Of a DNA stretch of 64,000 nt, positions 1 through 12,424 are shown piece by piece. Both the position numbers and the translations under genes were made by a program. The number at the start of each line of letters is the position of its first letter. Position 1 is the first letter of the stretch. This DNA comes from Microvelia longipes (taxonomy: Eukaryota; Arthropoda; Insecta; Hemiptera; Veliidae), in the NCBI GenBank assembly GCA_018340805.1, contig JACMZG010000008.1:23836003-23900002 (forward strand). The letters run 5' to 3'. Under the pieces are notes generated by a model. The model was given only the letters and a program-made list of their open reading frames with translations. It searched no databases and was not told where the DNA came from.

Positions 1-839
1 TTACTAGCTTACTTATTTGCCAATTCTCCTCTGATGTTTGGTTAGTTCTTATTTATCACAATTTTATATAATTATAATGTTTCAATTTGTATGAATCAGG
101 AAAAATTATAACAATGATATTTATCGAATAAAGTAAATCAATAGCTGGAAAAAATAAGTGCCATTAGGCTCTTATTAGAAAATATTGTAAGCTTAATTTA
201 TTTAACTTGTGAAATTGAACTAATTATTTTTGCTCAAATCACTCAATTTATTTATTCAAAATTAGCAAGAAATTGATCATTATTGAATAAATTACAAATT
301 AATTTAAAATTCAATACAATGTTTGTGTAAAATATTAAATATAAATCATGAACCATGTTTAAGTGACTGTTGTTATATACCTGGTAATCAATTTTACTAC
401 ATGATTATTCTTTAAAAAACCTAGAAGCATTTTCTTTGTTTTTAACAACTTAGATTTTATTTTTTATTTAAAAAACTTACATGAATATTAATTTTTAAAA
501 TAATACTTTTAAGACGGTTACTTTTGCAGCTTAAAAAATATTAAGTTCTTTTCTATAATGATGCAAATCAAACCAGCTATATTAGCTATTATATAAACTA
601 TAATTCAATATCATCAAAAGTAAAGAAAAATTAAAGTAATCCATTTATTGATTTTTAGAGTATTTTACATTGACACATTATTTTTTATTGCAATTTGCTC
701 AAATCAGCCTATGGCTGTGGATGAGAAAATGATCAAGCTAAAATCTATTGAATTTGAATTGACAATAAATGAATTATTTTACTTATAATTGTTTGTTTTG
801 CATTGAAAGTAAAGTACACTATGAATTTTTCATTAACAG
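1..839. other. A+T-rich non-coding sequence upstream of the first recognised SPH exon
   Basis: I see no exon I can support here. The start of the protease-homologue gene (signal peptide and any N-terminal extension) must lie either unrecognised in this stretch or, more likely, to the left of the window. Confidence 0.5.
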
Positions 840-890
840 AAACGTGGACCCCTCCTCTTGACTACCCTTCATTATCTAAAAAAATTCCTG
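840..890 (+). CDS. SPH exon a (linker before the clip domain)
   Basis: The acceptor is AACAG/A and the donor is G/GTGTTT. It reads TWTPPLDYPSLSKKIP plus a split Gly codon, and its phase matches the clip exon exactly. The reading is short and rests on phase and splice sites only. Confidence 0.6.
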
Positions 891-3800
891 GTGTTTAAAT
901 CTATACAACTAATTAATGTAATTATGTTTTAGTTTAATGGAAGTTTTTAATTAAAAACAGTATTAATTTATAATTTATTCAAGATAATGTATCTTTGATT
1001 TAATTTGAAGACTTTAAATTTATTTTAAAATAATGTTTTATGTTATTTTAGTATGTTAGTTTAACATTATGTAATCAATCATATATTATGAAATTATTTT
1101 ATTGTATTATATAGCAAAATTAATAAATATAAATTTTTACAATATTCATGTTTGGTATTTGAAAATTATTTTGACTAAAAGACTCATTTTACCTCAAAAA
1201 TTATAAAAAATAATATTATATAATTGTGTGTTTTTTACACGCCTTTGTAATTAAAATTTTAAACACCTCTTTTAATATATATGTTACTTATTATATTTCA
1301 ATTATTAGTGAATTTACTGTAGATAGTTTTGTACTGGTTGTATTTATTGCTATTCAGAATTACTCTTGCGGTCTCTTCACATACTTATGAACATATAATA
1401 TATAACTGCAACTGAAAAATTTGACGGAATATCAATATGTAAATGAAAACACAATGGTATTATAATGTTAATAATACCTAAAACCATGTATAAAGTCTTA
1501 CAATATTTTTCTGAGATAAGTTTATTTTTTTGACATACATATTATATTATGTACATATAAATTTATGAGAAGCTACACCTTAATGATATTGCATTAATGT
1601 TGATCAATGAAATTGTTCGCAACTATAGATGTTTTTCTCTAATATGGTATTCGATGTATATAAACTATTTTAGTAACTACATTTGATTTGGGTTTTGTTT
1701 AAAAGTGGGTTGTTTTAAAATGTTTATGTTTTATAGGACTGGTTACTGAAGAAGAAGGAGATTGGTCTTCAGGTAGATCTTGGTCTAGGTGTTCATGGGG
1801 CTATAGATGTGTTCCTATTAGCTCTTGTTGGGTACTTAGACAACTTGTTGAAACATCATGTCTTCTATCTCATAGGTATTTACCATTTATTTATTGTAAT
1901 AGCCACTAATAATGGTTGTTTAAACAAAAGTACAATATGTGAGACAAGCTAAAAGAAAATTGATTGTTTCATTGAAATCTGTTAATTTTTACGGCAGTTA
2001 TTGTGACACGTTATTAACATACAAACATACACGCTTCTCCAAACTTCTGAAATGAAAGAACTCACTTACGTCCGTTCAAAAAAATTGTTGAAATTATAAT
2101 AACTACTCATGGGCTTTCTAGGATTTACAGTTTTAATTTTAATTGGAAACACTGATAATGTTAGGTGTGTTTTACTTTTTATCATTTTTTCGTACTTTAA
2201 TATGTACATTTTAATTTATAATTTTGTATTAAATCTGTGAAATTTAATACATACATGTTGAAACATGGTGGACAACATGTGAACTACATGACATGTCTGA
2301 CAGAAATTGCATTTGTTTCCATTTGTTTTATATATTACTTTACCCACTACCTACATTGTATTACTTCTATTTTATAATTCTTAAACTCATCAATTAAAAC
2401 AAACAATTAATTTCTATGATGATTTGCATTATTCAATTAATATTAGAATACTATGCAACACATAATACTCACTTACTTATCAAGTAATCATATTTTTTAT
2501 GATATGCTAAAAGAGACAATTAATAACAAACAAGGATCAAATTTCTAGTTGTTTAATTTCATAGGTATTGTTAATAAATGATAAAAAAATTATAAATGGA
2601 AGTATATGATACTTATAACTTAAAACCTAGAGGAAATTGTAGGATATTAAAATAATACAAAAATATAATAATCAAAAAATATAAATTTAAATAATAAAGT
2701 AATTAACTTGTATAAAATAAAGCAATTACATATTTATTATTTATTTTCAATTCATTACACTAGCATAGGTTAGAAAATTAAAAAAAATTATAATAACTCT
2801 ATTTGAAATTAATTTGATTCACAGCAGGTGTTAGTTAGTGCAAGGGAGTGAGAGATAATATCGAGGCAGACAAGAATTTCGGGTCTGCCTAAGCTATTGT
2901 ATCCTACAGATCTTGTAAGCTATATATTATCGAGTAAATAAACTGGATTTATTTGGGTGTTATTAGATGATTTAATTTGTAAATGGTATTTTTGCAGATC
3001 CAGTGACTTGGTCTGTGGATACCTGAGTGGAGAGGCCCAGGTGTGTTGCCCTGAGTCTTGCTCCAATATGATATCAACACAGAGTTTCTGTGGAGCACAA
3101 CCTCAGCTTGTTGCATCTCAAATAGCATTCCCTTGGGCTGTTAGGGTTACTTTTATAAGTTAGTATAATACTTTCTATTATATTTGAAGAAATACTCACT
3201 CACTTGTATGGAATTCCAAGAACTTTGGGGTTGATTATCTTTTCTGGATGAACTAAGAAATACTTTTAATTCTAAATGGAAAATATATTATGTTTTTATG
3301 GATATAAATGATCCCACCTTCTATCCGCATACTTTTTTTGAGATCATATTTTTATTTTGTTTAATTTTTTTAAGTTACTATAAAAGCACCTTTTGTGTAG
3401 TTAAAGAGCTCACTAGTGTAACTTAATACCAACTACAAGAGATGCATTAAGGTTATTGTAACCTCATTAGAGTTTATGAAAATACTTATTCATAGTGTTA
3501 TCATAAAATCATTATGTAGCTAAAAACTATTTAATACCACTAATGAGAAAAACATGTTTTTACTTGCAGATAAAGATACTGGTCAGAAAGTACAGCTATG
3601 TGTTGGAAGCATTATAAGTAGAAGAGTTATTCTTACTGCTGGCCATTGTGCTCTGGCTAAAACTACTTCTCACAAAATGTAACTATTGTTGCCTTTTATT
3701 TCTTTATATGATCCCATTTAATATAGTAATTAGAAATAGAGTTCAGGATACCTCGGAACTTTTCCTCATCACATCGAATTCGCTTCGCTCGTCCTCGGAA

Positions 3801-6800
3801 TATAAAAATTATTAAATTTATACTGTAGCACAAATTCAGACCATTTCACTTGTCCTCAGGTAGTAAATACATTTGTTTCATTCCCAGTCACACCCATTCA
3901 GGCAATGAACATGCTGGATTCTGCTTAACTTTTATGATCCAAAAGAAACCCTAGATATACTTGCCGTATACAAACCAACTTAGTACATAAAGGTATGGAC
4001 TTGCACTGAGTTTCAACTCAAGTAGATAATTTCCCAATTTTTATCATTTTAAAAAGCATACACAAGTCATTCGATAAAAATTGAACTAATAGTGATAATG
4101 AGATGAAACTTGGTGATAACATCTGAAACTAATAATTCAGGTGATATCCTGGTTTTGGGATATTTTTCAAGCCCAATATTTTTCCTGTATACCTATAGTG
4201 TACATGAGAAAAGTAAAACGGAAGATTCCTTTACATTAAATTTCACTGAATATTTTAAAAAATTATATTATGGTGTGCAGTTATTTTTCTAAATTTAAAT
4301 TTTGAGAAATGTGAAATAGGCAATTCATATTGTTCTTTGCTTTAAGTATTTTCTTTAATCAGATGTGAAAAGGTATGAACCGTAAGATTAGAAAAATTAA
4401 GTAAAACATCCAATTTTAAAAAGTTACTTAGGCATGGGCTTAAGTGATTAAAACTAGAAGCTGTTCATTTGTAAAATCATGAACTGTTATAGATCACATG
4501 TCTATGTACCCTTTAAAACATCAACTGTTATAGATCATCTGTCTAGATGCGCCTTAAAATCATAATAGTTGTGACTTTGTTTCCATGTTGTAGTGAAAAA
4601 TGTCAGGTTTAACCAAAAGCAATTTGTGACTGTTATTGGATTGTTTTTATTTTAATATTTCTTCTTAAAATTTATGTTATTCCTTCTTAGTTACCTAATG
4701 CTGTAAATTAATTATGTTCTATTAGATTGGCATATTACTATTGTATAATGTGGGTTGATAGTAAGGCTTTGACATATAAATATATTTATTTATGGAACTA
4801 GGGATGGAAGAAAGTTTTACAGCTCAAGTTTCATTTTCTCTTAAGGCAAAGCCAAAAGAAGAACTTCATTAGCTCCTGAACTAAGGGAAATGGGGTTCAC
4901 AGTTTGAGTTTACAAGATTGTATGTATACCTTTCAAGACAAGGAATTGATTTGTTGTTTTAATTAATTACAATTTCATGCTAGTTAAAATTTCATGCTAG
5001 TTTACACTTACAAGCTTAAAAACAATTAAAGTGACCAACAAGAAATACATTTTAAACAGCAAACAATTGTTTGAACCTATTTTCCTTATATATAAAATAA
5101 AATTAGATGTCTCAATGGAGTTTTTAATATTAATAACATTTATCTTTCTGTTTTGACAGACAGAGTGTAAGGCTTGATTCAGAATCATGTGGAGAGTGCG
5201 GCAAAACTGGGCGTGATGTTCCGCTGAGTCATGTCGTTCTACACCCAGCTTATAGGCCTCAGTCATTCAAACACAACATAGCTCTACTTGTCCTCAAACA
5301 ACCTCTCAACTATACCAGCAAGTATTATCTCGTATTCATTGCATTTATTTAATCTATGAAAAATCAATTGTTTTACCTTTAGAAGTTGTTCAATGTCAAA
5401 TTGAAAGAATTTTGACTCAAATTATTTACTTTTAGTAACATTTGACAATTATCTTTTTTTAACGTTAACAAAGATTTCTGATGCTCTCACATTTCAAATG
5501 TGTTATTTTTGTTCTGCATTAGGTAGTATAACGCCTTTAGATTTTAAATTTTGGCCTAATATACACTTTTTTCATGAAATTTTTTTATAATTTAAAATAC
5601 ACTTTAAGCATTTTAAGCTAGCTTATTTGATTTAAAATTAATTTCATTATGTAAAAGGGCATCTGAGGAAGGTAATAAATAATAAAACTTAAGCCCCAAA
5701 AATTATATATTTCACATATAAAAAATCACTTAATAATTTTTCTACACTTCCTACACCATAGGTATGTAGGAAACTGTCGACTTTGAAAATTTCAAAATGG
5801 GATTAAGAGTTCCTGAGTAATTTCTACCAATCGTATCGTATCTCCCAATGTGTATTTATGCTAGAGAATTGAAACTTAAGACAAAACAATCTTTAGGTCT
5901 AGTTGTGCCTTCTGGAAAATAATTTGTTTATTTGTACTATACTTTTATAGGTTTTTCTACTCTTTTATAACTAGGTTCCTCTTTTATATCTGTTGATATA
6001 AAGTTGTGATACTTGATAATCAAATAATTTTAAAGGTCCTGGTTCTTAGAACCAATAAAACCATCATGTATTTACTTTTCTTTTACTTTTAATAAGGGGT
6101 GAAGTGTTCTATTGTGCTTTTATAGATCAATAAGAGGCTATAAAAATATAGCCTTAACAAATTTACTCTGATTAAATGTCAACTTTTTGTCTGTGGTCTT
6201 ATTTTTTTAGCTAAATTTAATATGTATCAAATATTAAAAAAACTAGTCAGTATTTTAGTGTAAATTGTAAGTGAAACCTTCCTACCATTCCTAAATAATG
6301 GTCCTAGATGAAAGCTTTACCTGCAAATAAGCTGACATATCTTATTTATTCTGTTTAGTTCAATGTACAATATAAAATTGTTTTATTTTAGGAAGTGTCC
6401 AACCACTATGTCTTCCAGAAAAGAATGAGACAATTTTTTATTCAGGTCACCGAGGCATTATGGTCGGATGGGGAAGGTTATCAGGTCAAATAAGTAAGTT
6501 TGATATTTATTTTACAGCTAAAGAAAGTAATTGTAGCATATTAGTTACGAAGTAATCTATTAAATGGAAGAGTCTGAGAGTTGGTTATTTGTTGTGATAA
6601 ACAACTATAAGACCAATTATTTTCTCTAAATTCATAAACTCTTTGGATTTTGACTAATTAAGTTTATAACTATTATATTAATATTTCTTATCTTTATTTT
6701 AAAATATTTCTAAAGACCGTTCAGGTTGAAGACTTACTTTATTTTATGTTAATATATCATTTGTGGATAGAAAAAGTATGTTTTATATTCCTTAGCCTAT

Positions 6801-9114
6801 TCCATATTTAATTATTTATCTATTTTTTTATTCTTTAAATTATTGTCCTTTTAAAATTAACTTTCATTATCTCTCTCTAGTCCCTTTAAATTTGAATTTC
6901 TGTTTCTATATTATTTATAATAAATATGATTATTTCAGTTGAATCTGGTCGACAGGAAATGGTTGATGTTCCTATATTACCCGCATCTAGATGCTCTCTT
7001 GTTTATGGTAGCAAAGTTAAAATAACAGAAGATATGGTGTGTGCTGGAGGAGAAGGAAGGGATGCTTGCTCTGGTAATTTTATCTTTTATTTTCTTTTAC
7101 ATTTTTTTTTCTTTTTCTCGAAAGCTATTAGTTTTTATCTACTAGTGTATGTGTCCAAAGATTGGTGTTTCACTCAGAATTTAGACTATTTTAATGTAAC
7201 TAAATACTCTTCTAAAATTATAGTAGATTATGTAACTTGGCTGTAAAGTGTATGTTTCATTGCTTTAGAAATAAATTAATACTTTCCAGACAAGTAAGTA
7301 AATGAGGCCTTCTCAACAGTTGCTCTAAAAACATTATAACAGAATATCAAACTTTGAATTATATATACTATAAAGACAATAAGGAAGGAGTATTTTATTT
7401 TTTTCTAATATAGTTAAGATTATTAGTTGTCATAAGTGATAATGATAATGTATGTAATTTCTAAATGAGTGTTATTTGTTATTTTTTATAGGTTTTGGAG
7501 GAGCTCCTCTAGTTGTTATTCACCCTACAAGGGCTGACAGGTATTATCAGGTTAGTACGTTACTACGCTGTGGATTAACTTATAACATCAAACAACAAAT
7601 TCCGTCTTTTCCACAAGCATATCTATATTTAAATAGCAGAGCCGGCTTTTGCCACAACTGTGCCTCACATAGCAAAATGAAAAAAACAATGTTAAAATCA
7701 TATAAAAAGCCGGCTCTGCTATTTAAATAAAGATATTCTTATGGAAAAGACGGTTTTTTGTTTTGATGTTATCAGGTTTAGTTTTTGTTTTGATGCATAA
7801 AGAGCCTTAAAAAGTAAAAATGTAATGTAATTACTCTTCTAACTTTGTTGGAAACGAGATTTGTTTGTAGTTAAATTATAACAAGAGGTTTAAAAAACTT
7901 TGATAATATTATGTATACTCTCCCAGGCAATAGCATGAAAACTTCAATGCTAGTTTTCCATTTATTATTTCACACCATTTAATATTTTACATTAATAAAA
8001 TATTACTAAATATTCCTTGTATTGCTTTGAGAAGCATATCCTGAGATTATCTGGTTGCTAGTTGCAGTGCACTGTCATAGTCTTACTGCCATATGCATAA
8101 ACTGATGCCTAGTTTATGCATATGCTACTTCACATTGCATACATTTAAAATATACTTAGCCCACATAACTCGCTCTTAAACAAAGTACAATAATTGGGTC
8201 CTGGGGTAGTTTCCATTAAAATGTTTGGGTCAGGGATTAAAAGTTTAACATTTATTTAAAACATTGTAAACATTTTACACTGTATTTCTATTGTTTATCT
8301 AAAACAGTGTTTTAGATCACCAGAAACACTTCTGGCGATCTACATCTCATTTCCCTGTGGTAAGATACTTTGTTTGTGTGTCTGCATCCCCCCCCCCAGG
8401 TTCAATTCTGATCAGGCTCAGTGCCTTTATCTGAAAGGGATGTTAATTAAGTTGGTGGTTCTGACCCTGTACGATGTCAGGTGTACATAAAAGAACTTAA
8501 CCCTCAATGAAATTGGGTTTTTTAACAAAATTTAGGACCCTCAATTGTATCTTGTATAAAAGATATATATGTTGCTTTCTTGTAAAAAAAAGAAAGCTTG
8601 ATCTAGCAGTGAGGCACGTGTTATTTTTAGTTAAAGCTATTGAAGCTTTATATTATATGGAAAAGTCAAAGGTCTTCTAAAATACCTTCTCTACGACTTA
8701 ACAAGGGCATAACTTGCTAGGTGATCTATCCATCATCTCTCCCCAATTGCTATCACTTGTCAGAACAGCTACTGGACATTTCTTAAACAGTCAATAAAAC
8801 TTTACAGAGGACCTAATGAATGGCAAATTAATAAAAAAATAAAAGTTGTGTCGACTATGGAAGGAAGAGAAAAATACGACCACTTTTTTCATATTTTTAT
8901 TCTAATGATTATAATTAAGGTTCTTTTTTGAAAAAAAAAAAACACTGCTTGATTATATTTTACAGTAATATTTGTTGATTATATTGAACAGGTTGGACTG
9001 TTATCATTTGGAGCAGACAAGTGTGGTAATGTTGGCATTCCTAGTGTTTACACCCGAGTAGATTCATATGTAGACTGGATACAAGCCAACTCTCCTCAAG
9101 ACTCAGACTGGTGA
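840..9114 (+). CDS. Clip-domain serine protease homologue (inactive), 3' part of gene, nine exons
   Basis: Joined exons: 840-890, 1737-1875, 2998-3158, 3570-3678, 5160-5317, 6392-6493, 6939-7073, 7492-7550, 8992-9114; 344 codons in frame to TGA. Numbering starts at the first full codon seen. Clip domain: Cys35, 41, 47, 69, 79 and 80, ending CCP. Trypsin-like domain: FPWAVRV near 110, TAGHC with His142, HNIALL with Asn192 in place of catalytic Asp, and GFGGAPL with Gly287 in place of catalytic Ser; SVYTRV and DWIQ near the end. There is no R-IVGG activation site before FPW. Family knowledge: clip-domain serine protease homologues are secreted haemolymph cofactors in prophenoloxidase or Toll-type cascades; the exact role here is inferred. 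The 5' end is missing. One intron seems to be GC-AG. It converges with the sprint gene. Confidence 0.9.
1737..1875 (+). CDS. SPH exon b (first half of clip domain)
   Basis: The acceptor is TTATAG and the donor AG/GTATTT. It carries clip Cys35, Cys41 (in GYRCVP) and Cys47, plus an extra Cys58. The phase into exon c makes a split Arg codon. Confidence 0.9.
2279..2346 (+). repeat. Dispersed repeat E, copy 1
   Basis: About 68 bp here are almost identical to 44095-44164. The shared core includes CATGTCTGACAGAAATTGCA. It lies in the SPH intron; the other copy is in a sprint intron. Confidence 0.85.
2998..3158 (+). CDS. SPH exon c (second half of clip domain, start of protease-like domain)
   Basis: The acceptor is TTTTTGCAG and the donor A/GTTAGT. 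It reads VCGYLSGEAQVCCP, completing the clip disulphide pattern, then SFCGAQPQ and IAFPWAVRVTFI. An active enzyme would have R-[IV]VGG just before FPW; here the sequence is QLVASQIAFPW. Confidence 0.93.
3570..3678 (+). CDS. SPH exon d (histidine region)
   Basis: It reads LCVGSIISRRVILTAGHC, which contains the conserved His motif (TAGHC). The acceptor is CTTGCAG and the donor AT/GTAACT. Confidence 0.95.
3740..4219 (+). repeat. Family A repeat with 5S-like module (internally deleted copy)
   Basis: In order: a GTACCTCGG/CTTCGCTCG tail, a reverse 5S-like segment (3883-3940), the AAAAATTGAACTAAT core, and the end block running to AAAAGTAAAA. The middle block seen at 16.0 kb (GGGAGCTACGAT, ACAGACAGACAAC) is missing, so this is a deleted copy. 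Confidence 0.75.
5160..5317 (+). CDS. SPH exon e (aspartate region, Asp replaced by Asn)
   Basis: It reads VVLHPAYRPQSFKHNIALLVL. The usual DIAL motif is NIAL. The frame into the next exon works only if the exon ends before GCAAGT, giving a GC-AG intron and the reading NYTRSVQPLCLPE. Using the nearby GT (5321) would break the frame. Confidence 0.9.
5790..5930 (-). repeat. Family A repeat fragment
   Basis: It contains TTTATGCTAGAGAATTGAAACTT and TCTAGTTGTGCCTTC, the reverse of the middle block of the copy at 15830-16233. It is an old fragment in an SPH intron. Confidence 0.65.
6392..6493 (+). CDS. SPH exon f (VGWG region)
   Basis: It reads SVQPLCLPEKNETIF followed by GIMVGWGRLSGQ, the conserved GWG strand of S1 domains. 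The donor is A/GTAAGT. Confidence 0.95.
   Translation, partial: EVSNHYVFQKRMRQFFIQVTEALWSDGEGYQVK
6939..7073 (+). CDS. SPH exon g (Cys region before the serine site)
   Basis: It reads QEMVDVPILPASRC, then ITEDMVCAGGEGRDACS, the usual lead into the GDSGGP loop. The donor is G/GTAATT. Confidence 0.95.
7492..7550 (+). CDS. SPH exon h (serine loop, Ser replaced by Gly)
   Basis: It reads GFGGAPLVV in place of GDSGGPL, so the nucleophile is lost. It ends at CAG in phase 0. Confidence 0.95.
7581..7774. mobile_element. Foldback/MITE-like element in SPH intron
   Basis: Two arms of about 70 nt (7581-7651 and 7705-7774) are reverse complements with a few mismatches, separated by a 53-nt loop. The inner arm sequence is ATTTAAATAGCAGAGCCGGC. 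No coding capacity is seen. Its inner arm resembles the ATATCTTTATT...AAAGCAGGCTTT part of the element at 62.8-63.0 kb, suggesting a shared family. Confidence 0.85.
8992..9114 (+). CDS. SPH last exon with stop codon
   Basis: It reads VGLLSFGADKCGNVGIP, SVYTRVDSYVDWIQ and a short Asp/Ser tail, then TGA at 9112-9114. This is the normal C-terminal helix of an S1 domain. Confidence 0.95.
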   Translation, partial: VGLLSFGADKCGNVGIPSVYTRVDSYVDWIQANSPQDSDW

Positions 9115-9185
9115 ACTCAGAACCACAAAATATCAGACAAATTAGATAATTGTTTTCTTTTATTCTTAGCATTGTGCTTCAAAGA

Positions 9186-9216
9186 AATAAAGTTTAATTT
9201 GTTTTTATTAAATAAA
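9186..9216 (+). terminator. Polyadenylation signals of the SPH gene
   Basis: Two AATAAA hexamers (9186-9191 and 9211-9216) lie 72 and 97 nt after the stop codon, a normal 3' UTR length for insect genes. Confidence 0.7.
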
Positions 9217-9639
9217 CTTTGATTTAACATAGTTGTCATTTTGTTTTATTCGTTCTAAAACCTCAAAATTATACTTAAATCAAATTTAATAAACTGAATC
9301 AGTTATTATATTAATTTATTAAATTAAGTTAGTTAAAATATGTTGATTATTTTGCGATTAATCAAAAATATTTATCAAAATATATTTTTTTTAGCCAATT
9401 ATCTTCAGAAAGTATGCTAACGAGAACCCTCCCGGTAAAAGGCTTCACGCCCTGTACTCTGTATTTATCCCCCAATATAGAACTGGCTTCGTGTTTTTTG
9501 TGGTTACATTTAAATACGACTTTTTATTATATTTACCCCTTCTCCAATTACATCCGAGTGCGCCGCATTTCCATTGGTATTTCCATTGGTAAGGTAAAAA
9601 ATTCTATTAATTAATATTAATAGAATCGTCTATTAATAT

Positions 9640-12247
9640 TAATCCAAAACATTTCTTTAAACATGTTAACTCTCTTAGATCTTTAACAACATCCCTAACA
9701 TCATGAAACTTTCTGACAAATTAGATCAGACCCCAATTGATGTTGCTAATTTATTTGCTGCCCATTTTAAAAGTGTCTACCAGACTGATCAACACACTCA
9801 TAACTTTGATGTACCTCATTATGTTAATCAGGTGATTTATTCAAATGCTATATATCTTCTAACAGTATAAAATTTAAATTAATTAATCTTGATGTTGATA
9901 AAGGACCGGGGCCGGATTCCCCCTAGGTTATTAAAGCTTTGTGCTGACTCTATAACCGATGCTTTATTTTTGCTGTTTAATAAATCATTATCCAATGGTA
10001 AGTTTCCTAGCTTTTGGAAATCTAGTTATATCTGCCCAATTTTCAAATCTGGCGACAAGTCTGATATTACATGTTATCGCCTGTTTCTATACAATCAGCT
10101 CTTGCCAAAGTATTTGAATCTCTGGTCTTAGATGTTTTACTCCCTGATCTTAAATCCATAATAGTTTTAGAGCAACACGGTTTTATGCCAGGTCGCTCTA
10201 CCTTAACTAATTTAATAATGATGGAAGATTTTATATTCAGAGTATTTGATGAGCATGGGCGGGTTGATGTCATATATACTGATCTTGCTAAAGCATTTGA
10301 TTCAGTCCATCATTTGTTATTGTACCTCAAATTAAAAGCTCTTGGTTTTCGTGACCCTCTTTTATCATGGTTGTTTTCCTTCTATTCTGGTCGTAGATCT
10401 TGTGTCAAAATAAAATCTGTCTTGTCTGATGAGTTTTTGGTTCTTAGTGGGATACCTCAAGGTTCTCATTTTGGACCAATACTCTTCCTCTTATTTATAA
10501 TGATTTGCTTTTTTTCTTCCTCCTAATATCTTTGTATCCCTTTTTGCAGATGATCTAAAACTTGTATACAAAATTATGTCTGTGCTTGATTGTACTGTGT
10601 TGCAAAAGGCAATTGATATATTGGTAGAGTGGTGTAATAAAAACTGTTTGAAGCTTAATATAGATAAATGCAAAATAATGAGGTTTATAGAATTACACAC
10701 CCAGTTTTATTTTATTATTGTATCAATACGTTGCTCTACAATCAGTTACCTCTATTAAGGACCTTGGTGTTATGTTAGACAGAGAATTAACTTTTAAGTT
10801 ACATATAGATTATATTTGTAAAAAGTCTCTTAATATGTTAGTTTTATTTCTAGAAATACCAAAATTTTGTAAATGTTAATAGCCTTACATTTTGTATACT
10901 AGCCTAGTCAGACCTCACCTTGAATATGTTTCACCGTATGGACACCTTATTATAATAACGCTAAACATGCCATTGAGAGAGTGCAGCATAAATTTCTTAG
11001 AATAAATCAACTTCCGCTTAAATATCCCAATTCAACAAATTTCTTATAATAATTTGCTCAGTCAGTTACAATTAAAGTCACTTAACGATAGACGTATAAC
11101 AGCTGATCTTATTTTTTATATAAATTTATAAATAATTGTATAGACTGTCCTAAGTTACTGGAGCTATTAGATTTTAGAGTTCCTACTCATTCTACTAGAC
11201 TTTCTTACATTTTCCAAATGTCTCATAGTTCCTCTGGCACTAATTATATGCAAAATTCACCCATGGTAAGAATCCAAAGATCTGCAAATAGATACCTTTC
11301 TGATGATATTGATTTGTTTAATGTTTCCAAATATAATATAAAAAGAATAACATTTTAATTTACTTTTAGTATTTAACTCAAGAGTCTAGTCATTTTTTTT
11401 CTTCAATATTTTTCTCTTTTCTTCCTGGTGGCAATTGAGCTTAGTATACATTATTGTTGATATCGAGCTAACGCTGTAAAGATCTCAGACTCTGTATTAA
11501 TTCTCTCTATTAGGTTTTTTATTAACAATTTATTATTTTAACTTTATCTACTAATTAATTAATAGTTATAGATTATATTATTATTATTATACATATTTAT
11601 TATATTTTTATTCTTATACTTTGCATATTATTTCTATTATATTTTTTATTATATTTATTATAACCATTTATTCTTACTTAGCATCTATTATTTGATGGTT
11701 GTCTTTATTAGTTTATAATAATAATAATTATTATTATAAGTTTTTTTACATTTTACCAGGTACTATTTTTTATTTCCTTATTTTACTATTATTTATTTTT
11801 TTCATATTTGATTTTTGGCTTTAACTTAACTTTTACATTCCTTTAAATATATTTGTTTATTGTTATTTTTGAAAAAAGTTTTAGTTTTTTTTTTCTTTCT
11901 TTCTTGTTCATAACATTATTACTTTTTAATAATTAATATTATTCTTTCTGTGATTACATAATTATGGTATTATTATTACTATTCTAATTTTTAATAGTTT
12001 GTACTTAATTTTTTTGCACTCCTTATTTTATTAAAATAAAAATATTAATCGTTGATGCGTGCATAAAAATCTTGTTTTTTTTTATATTTTATAATTTATT
12101 TTTTTGTATTGTATTTATTATTTATTTAATTTTAATATGTTTGTTATTACTGTAATGTAACTCTTTATTTGTATTTTTTAAATAATTTTGTTCTTATTTT
12201 GTAATTGGGCTTTGCCCGTTGTTGTTATAAAAATAAAAAATAAAAAT
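9640..12247 (+). mobile_element. Decayed non-LTR retrotransposon (Jockey/CR1-like), RT and 3' part
   Basis: The fragment runs from NPKHFFKHVNSLRS (about 9641) through VANLFAAHFKSVYQ (9741), KGPGPDSP (9901), HGFMPGRST, IYTDLAKAFDSVHH, SGIPQGSHFGP (10449) and FADDLKLVYK (about 10543), to SLVRPHLEYVSP, RVQHKFLR and PMVRIQRSANRYLSDDIDL (11259-11318). These are RT fingers, palm A, B and C motifs and the C-terminal region. Reading frames shift and stop several times (for example near 9890, 10526 and 10757), so it is dead. No endonuclease domain is seen, so it is 5'-truncated. The 3' tail has the hairpin-like GGGCTTTGCCCG and ends in an A-rich AAAATAAA run. The clade call is by eye. Confidence 0.9.
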
Positions 12248-12424
12248 ATGCTAATGGGTTATCTATTTCATATAGGCTCAGCTTCCAGTCTAGGTAATTC
12301 CCAAGGTGACCCTCAAGAAAGGAACAAGTATTTTATCCCACAAGAAAAAATTATTCATTTCATTTTATACTTACCACACAATACTTACAATACAACACAA
12401 AAAAACTTGACAGAGTAAAATGTA

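Noticed and set aside
9414..9614. Open frame of 66 codons before the LINE
   Set aside because: No match to endonuclease or gag patterns; likely chance.
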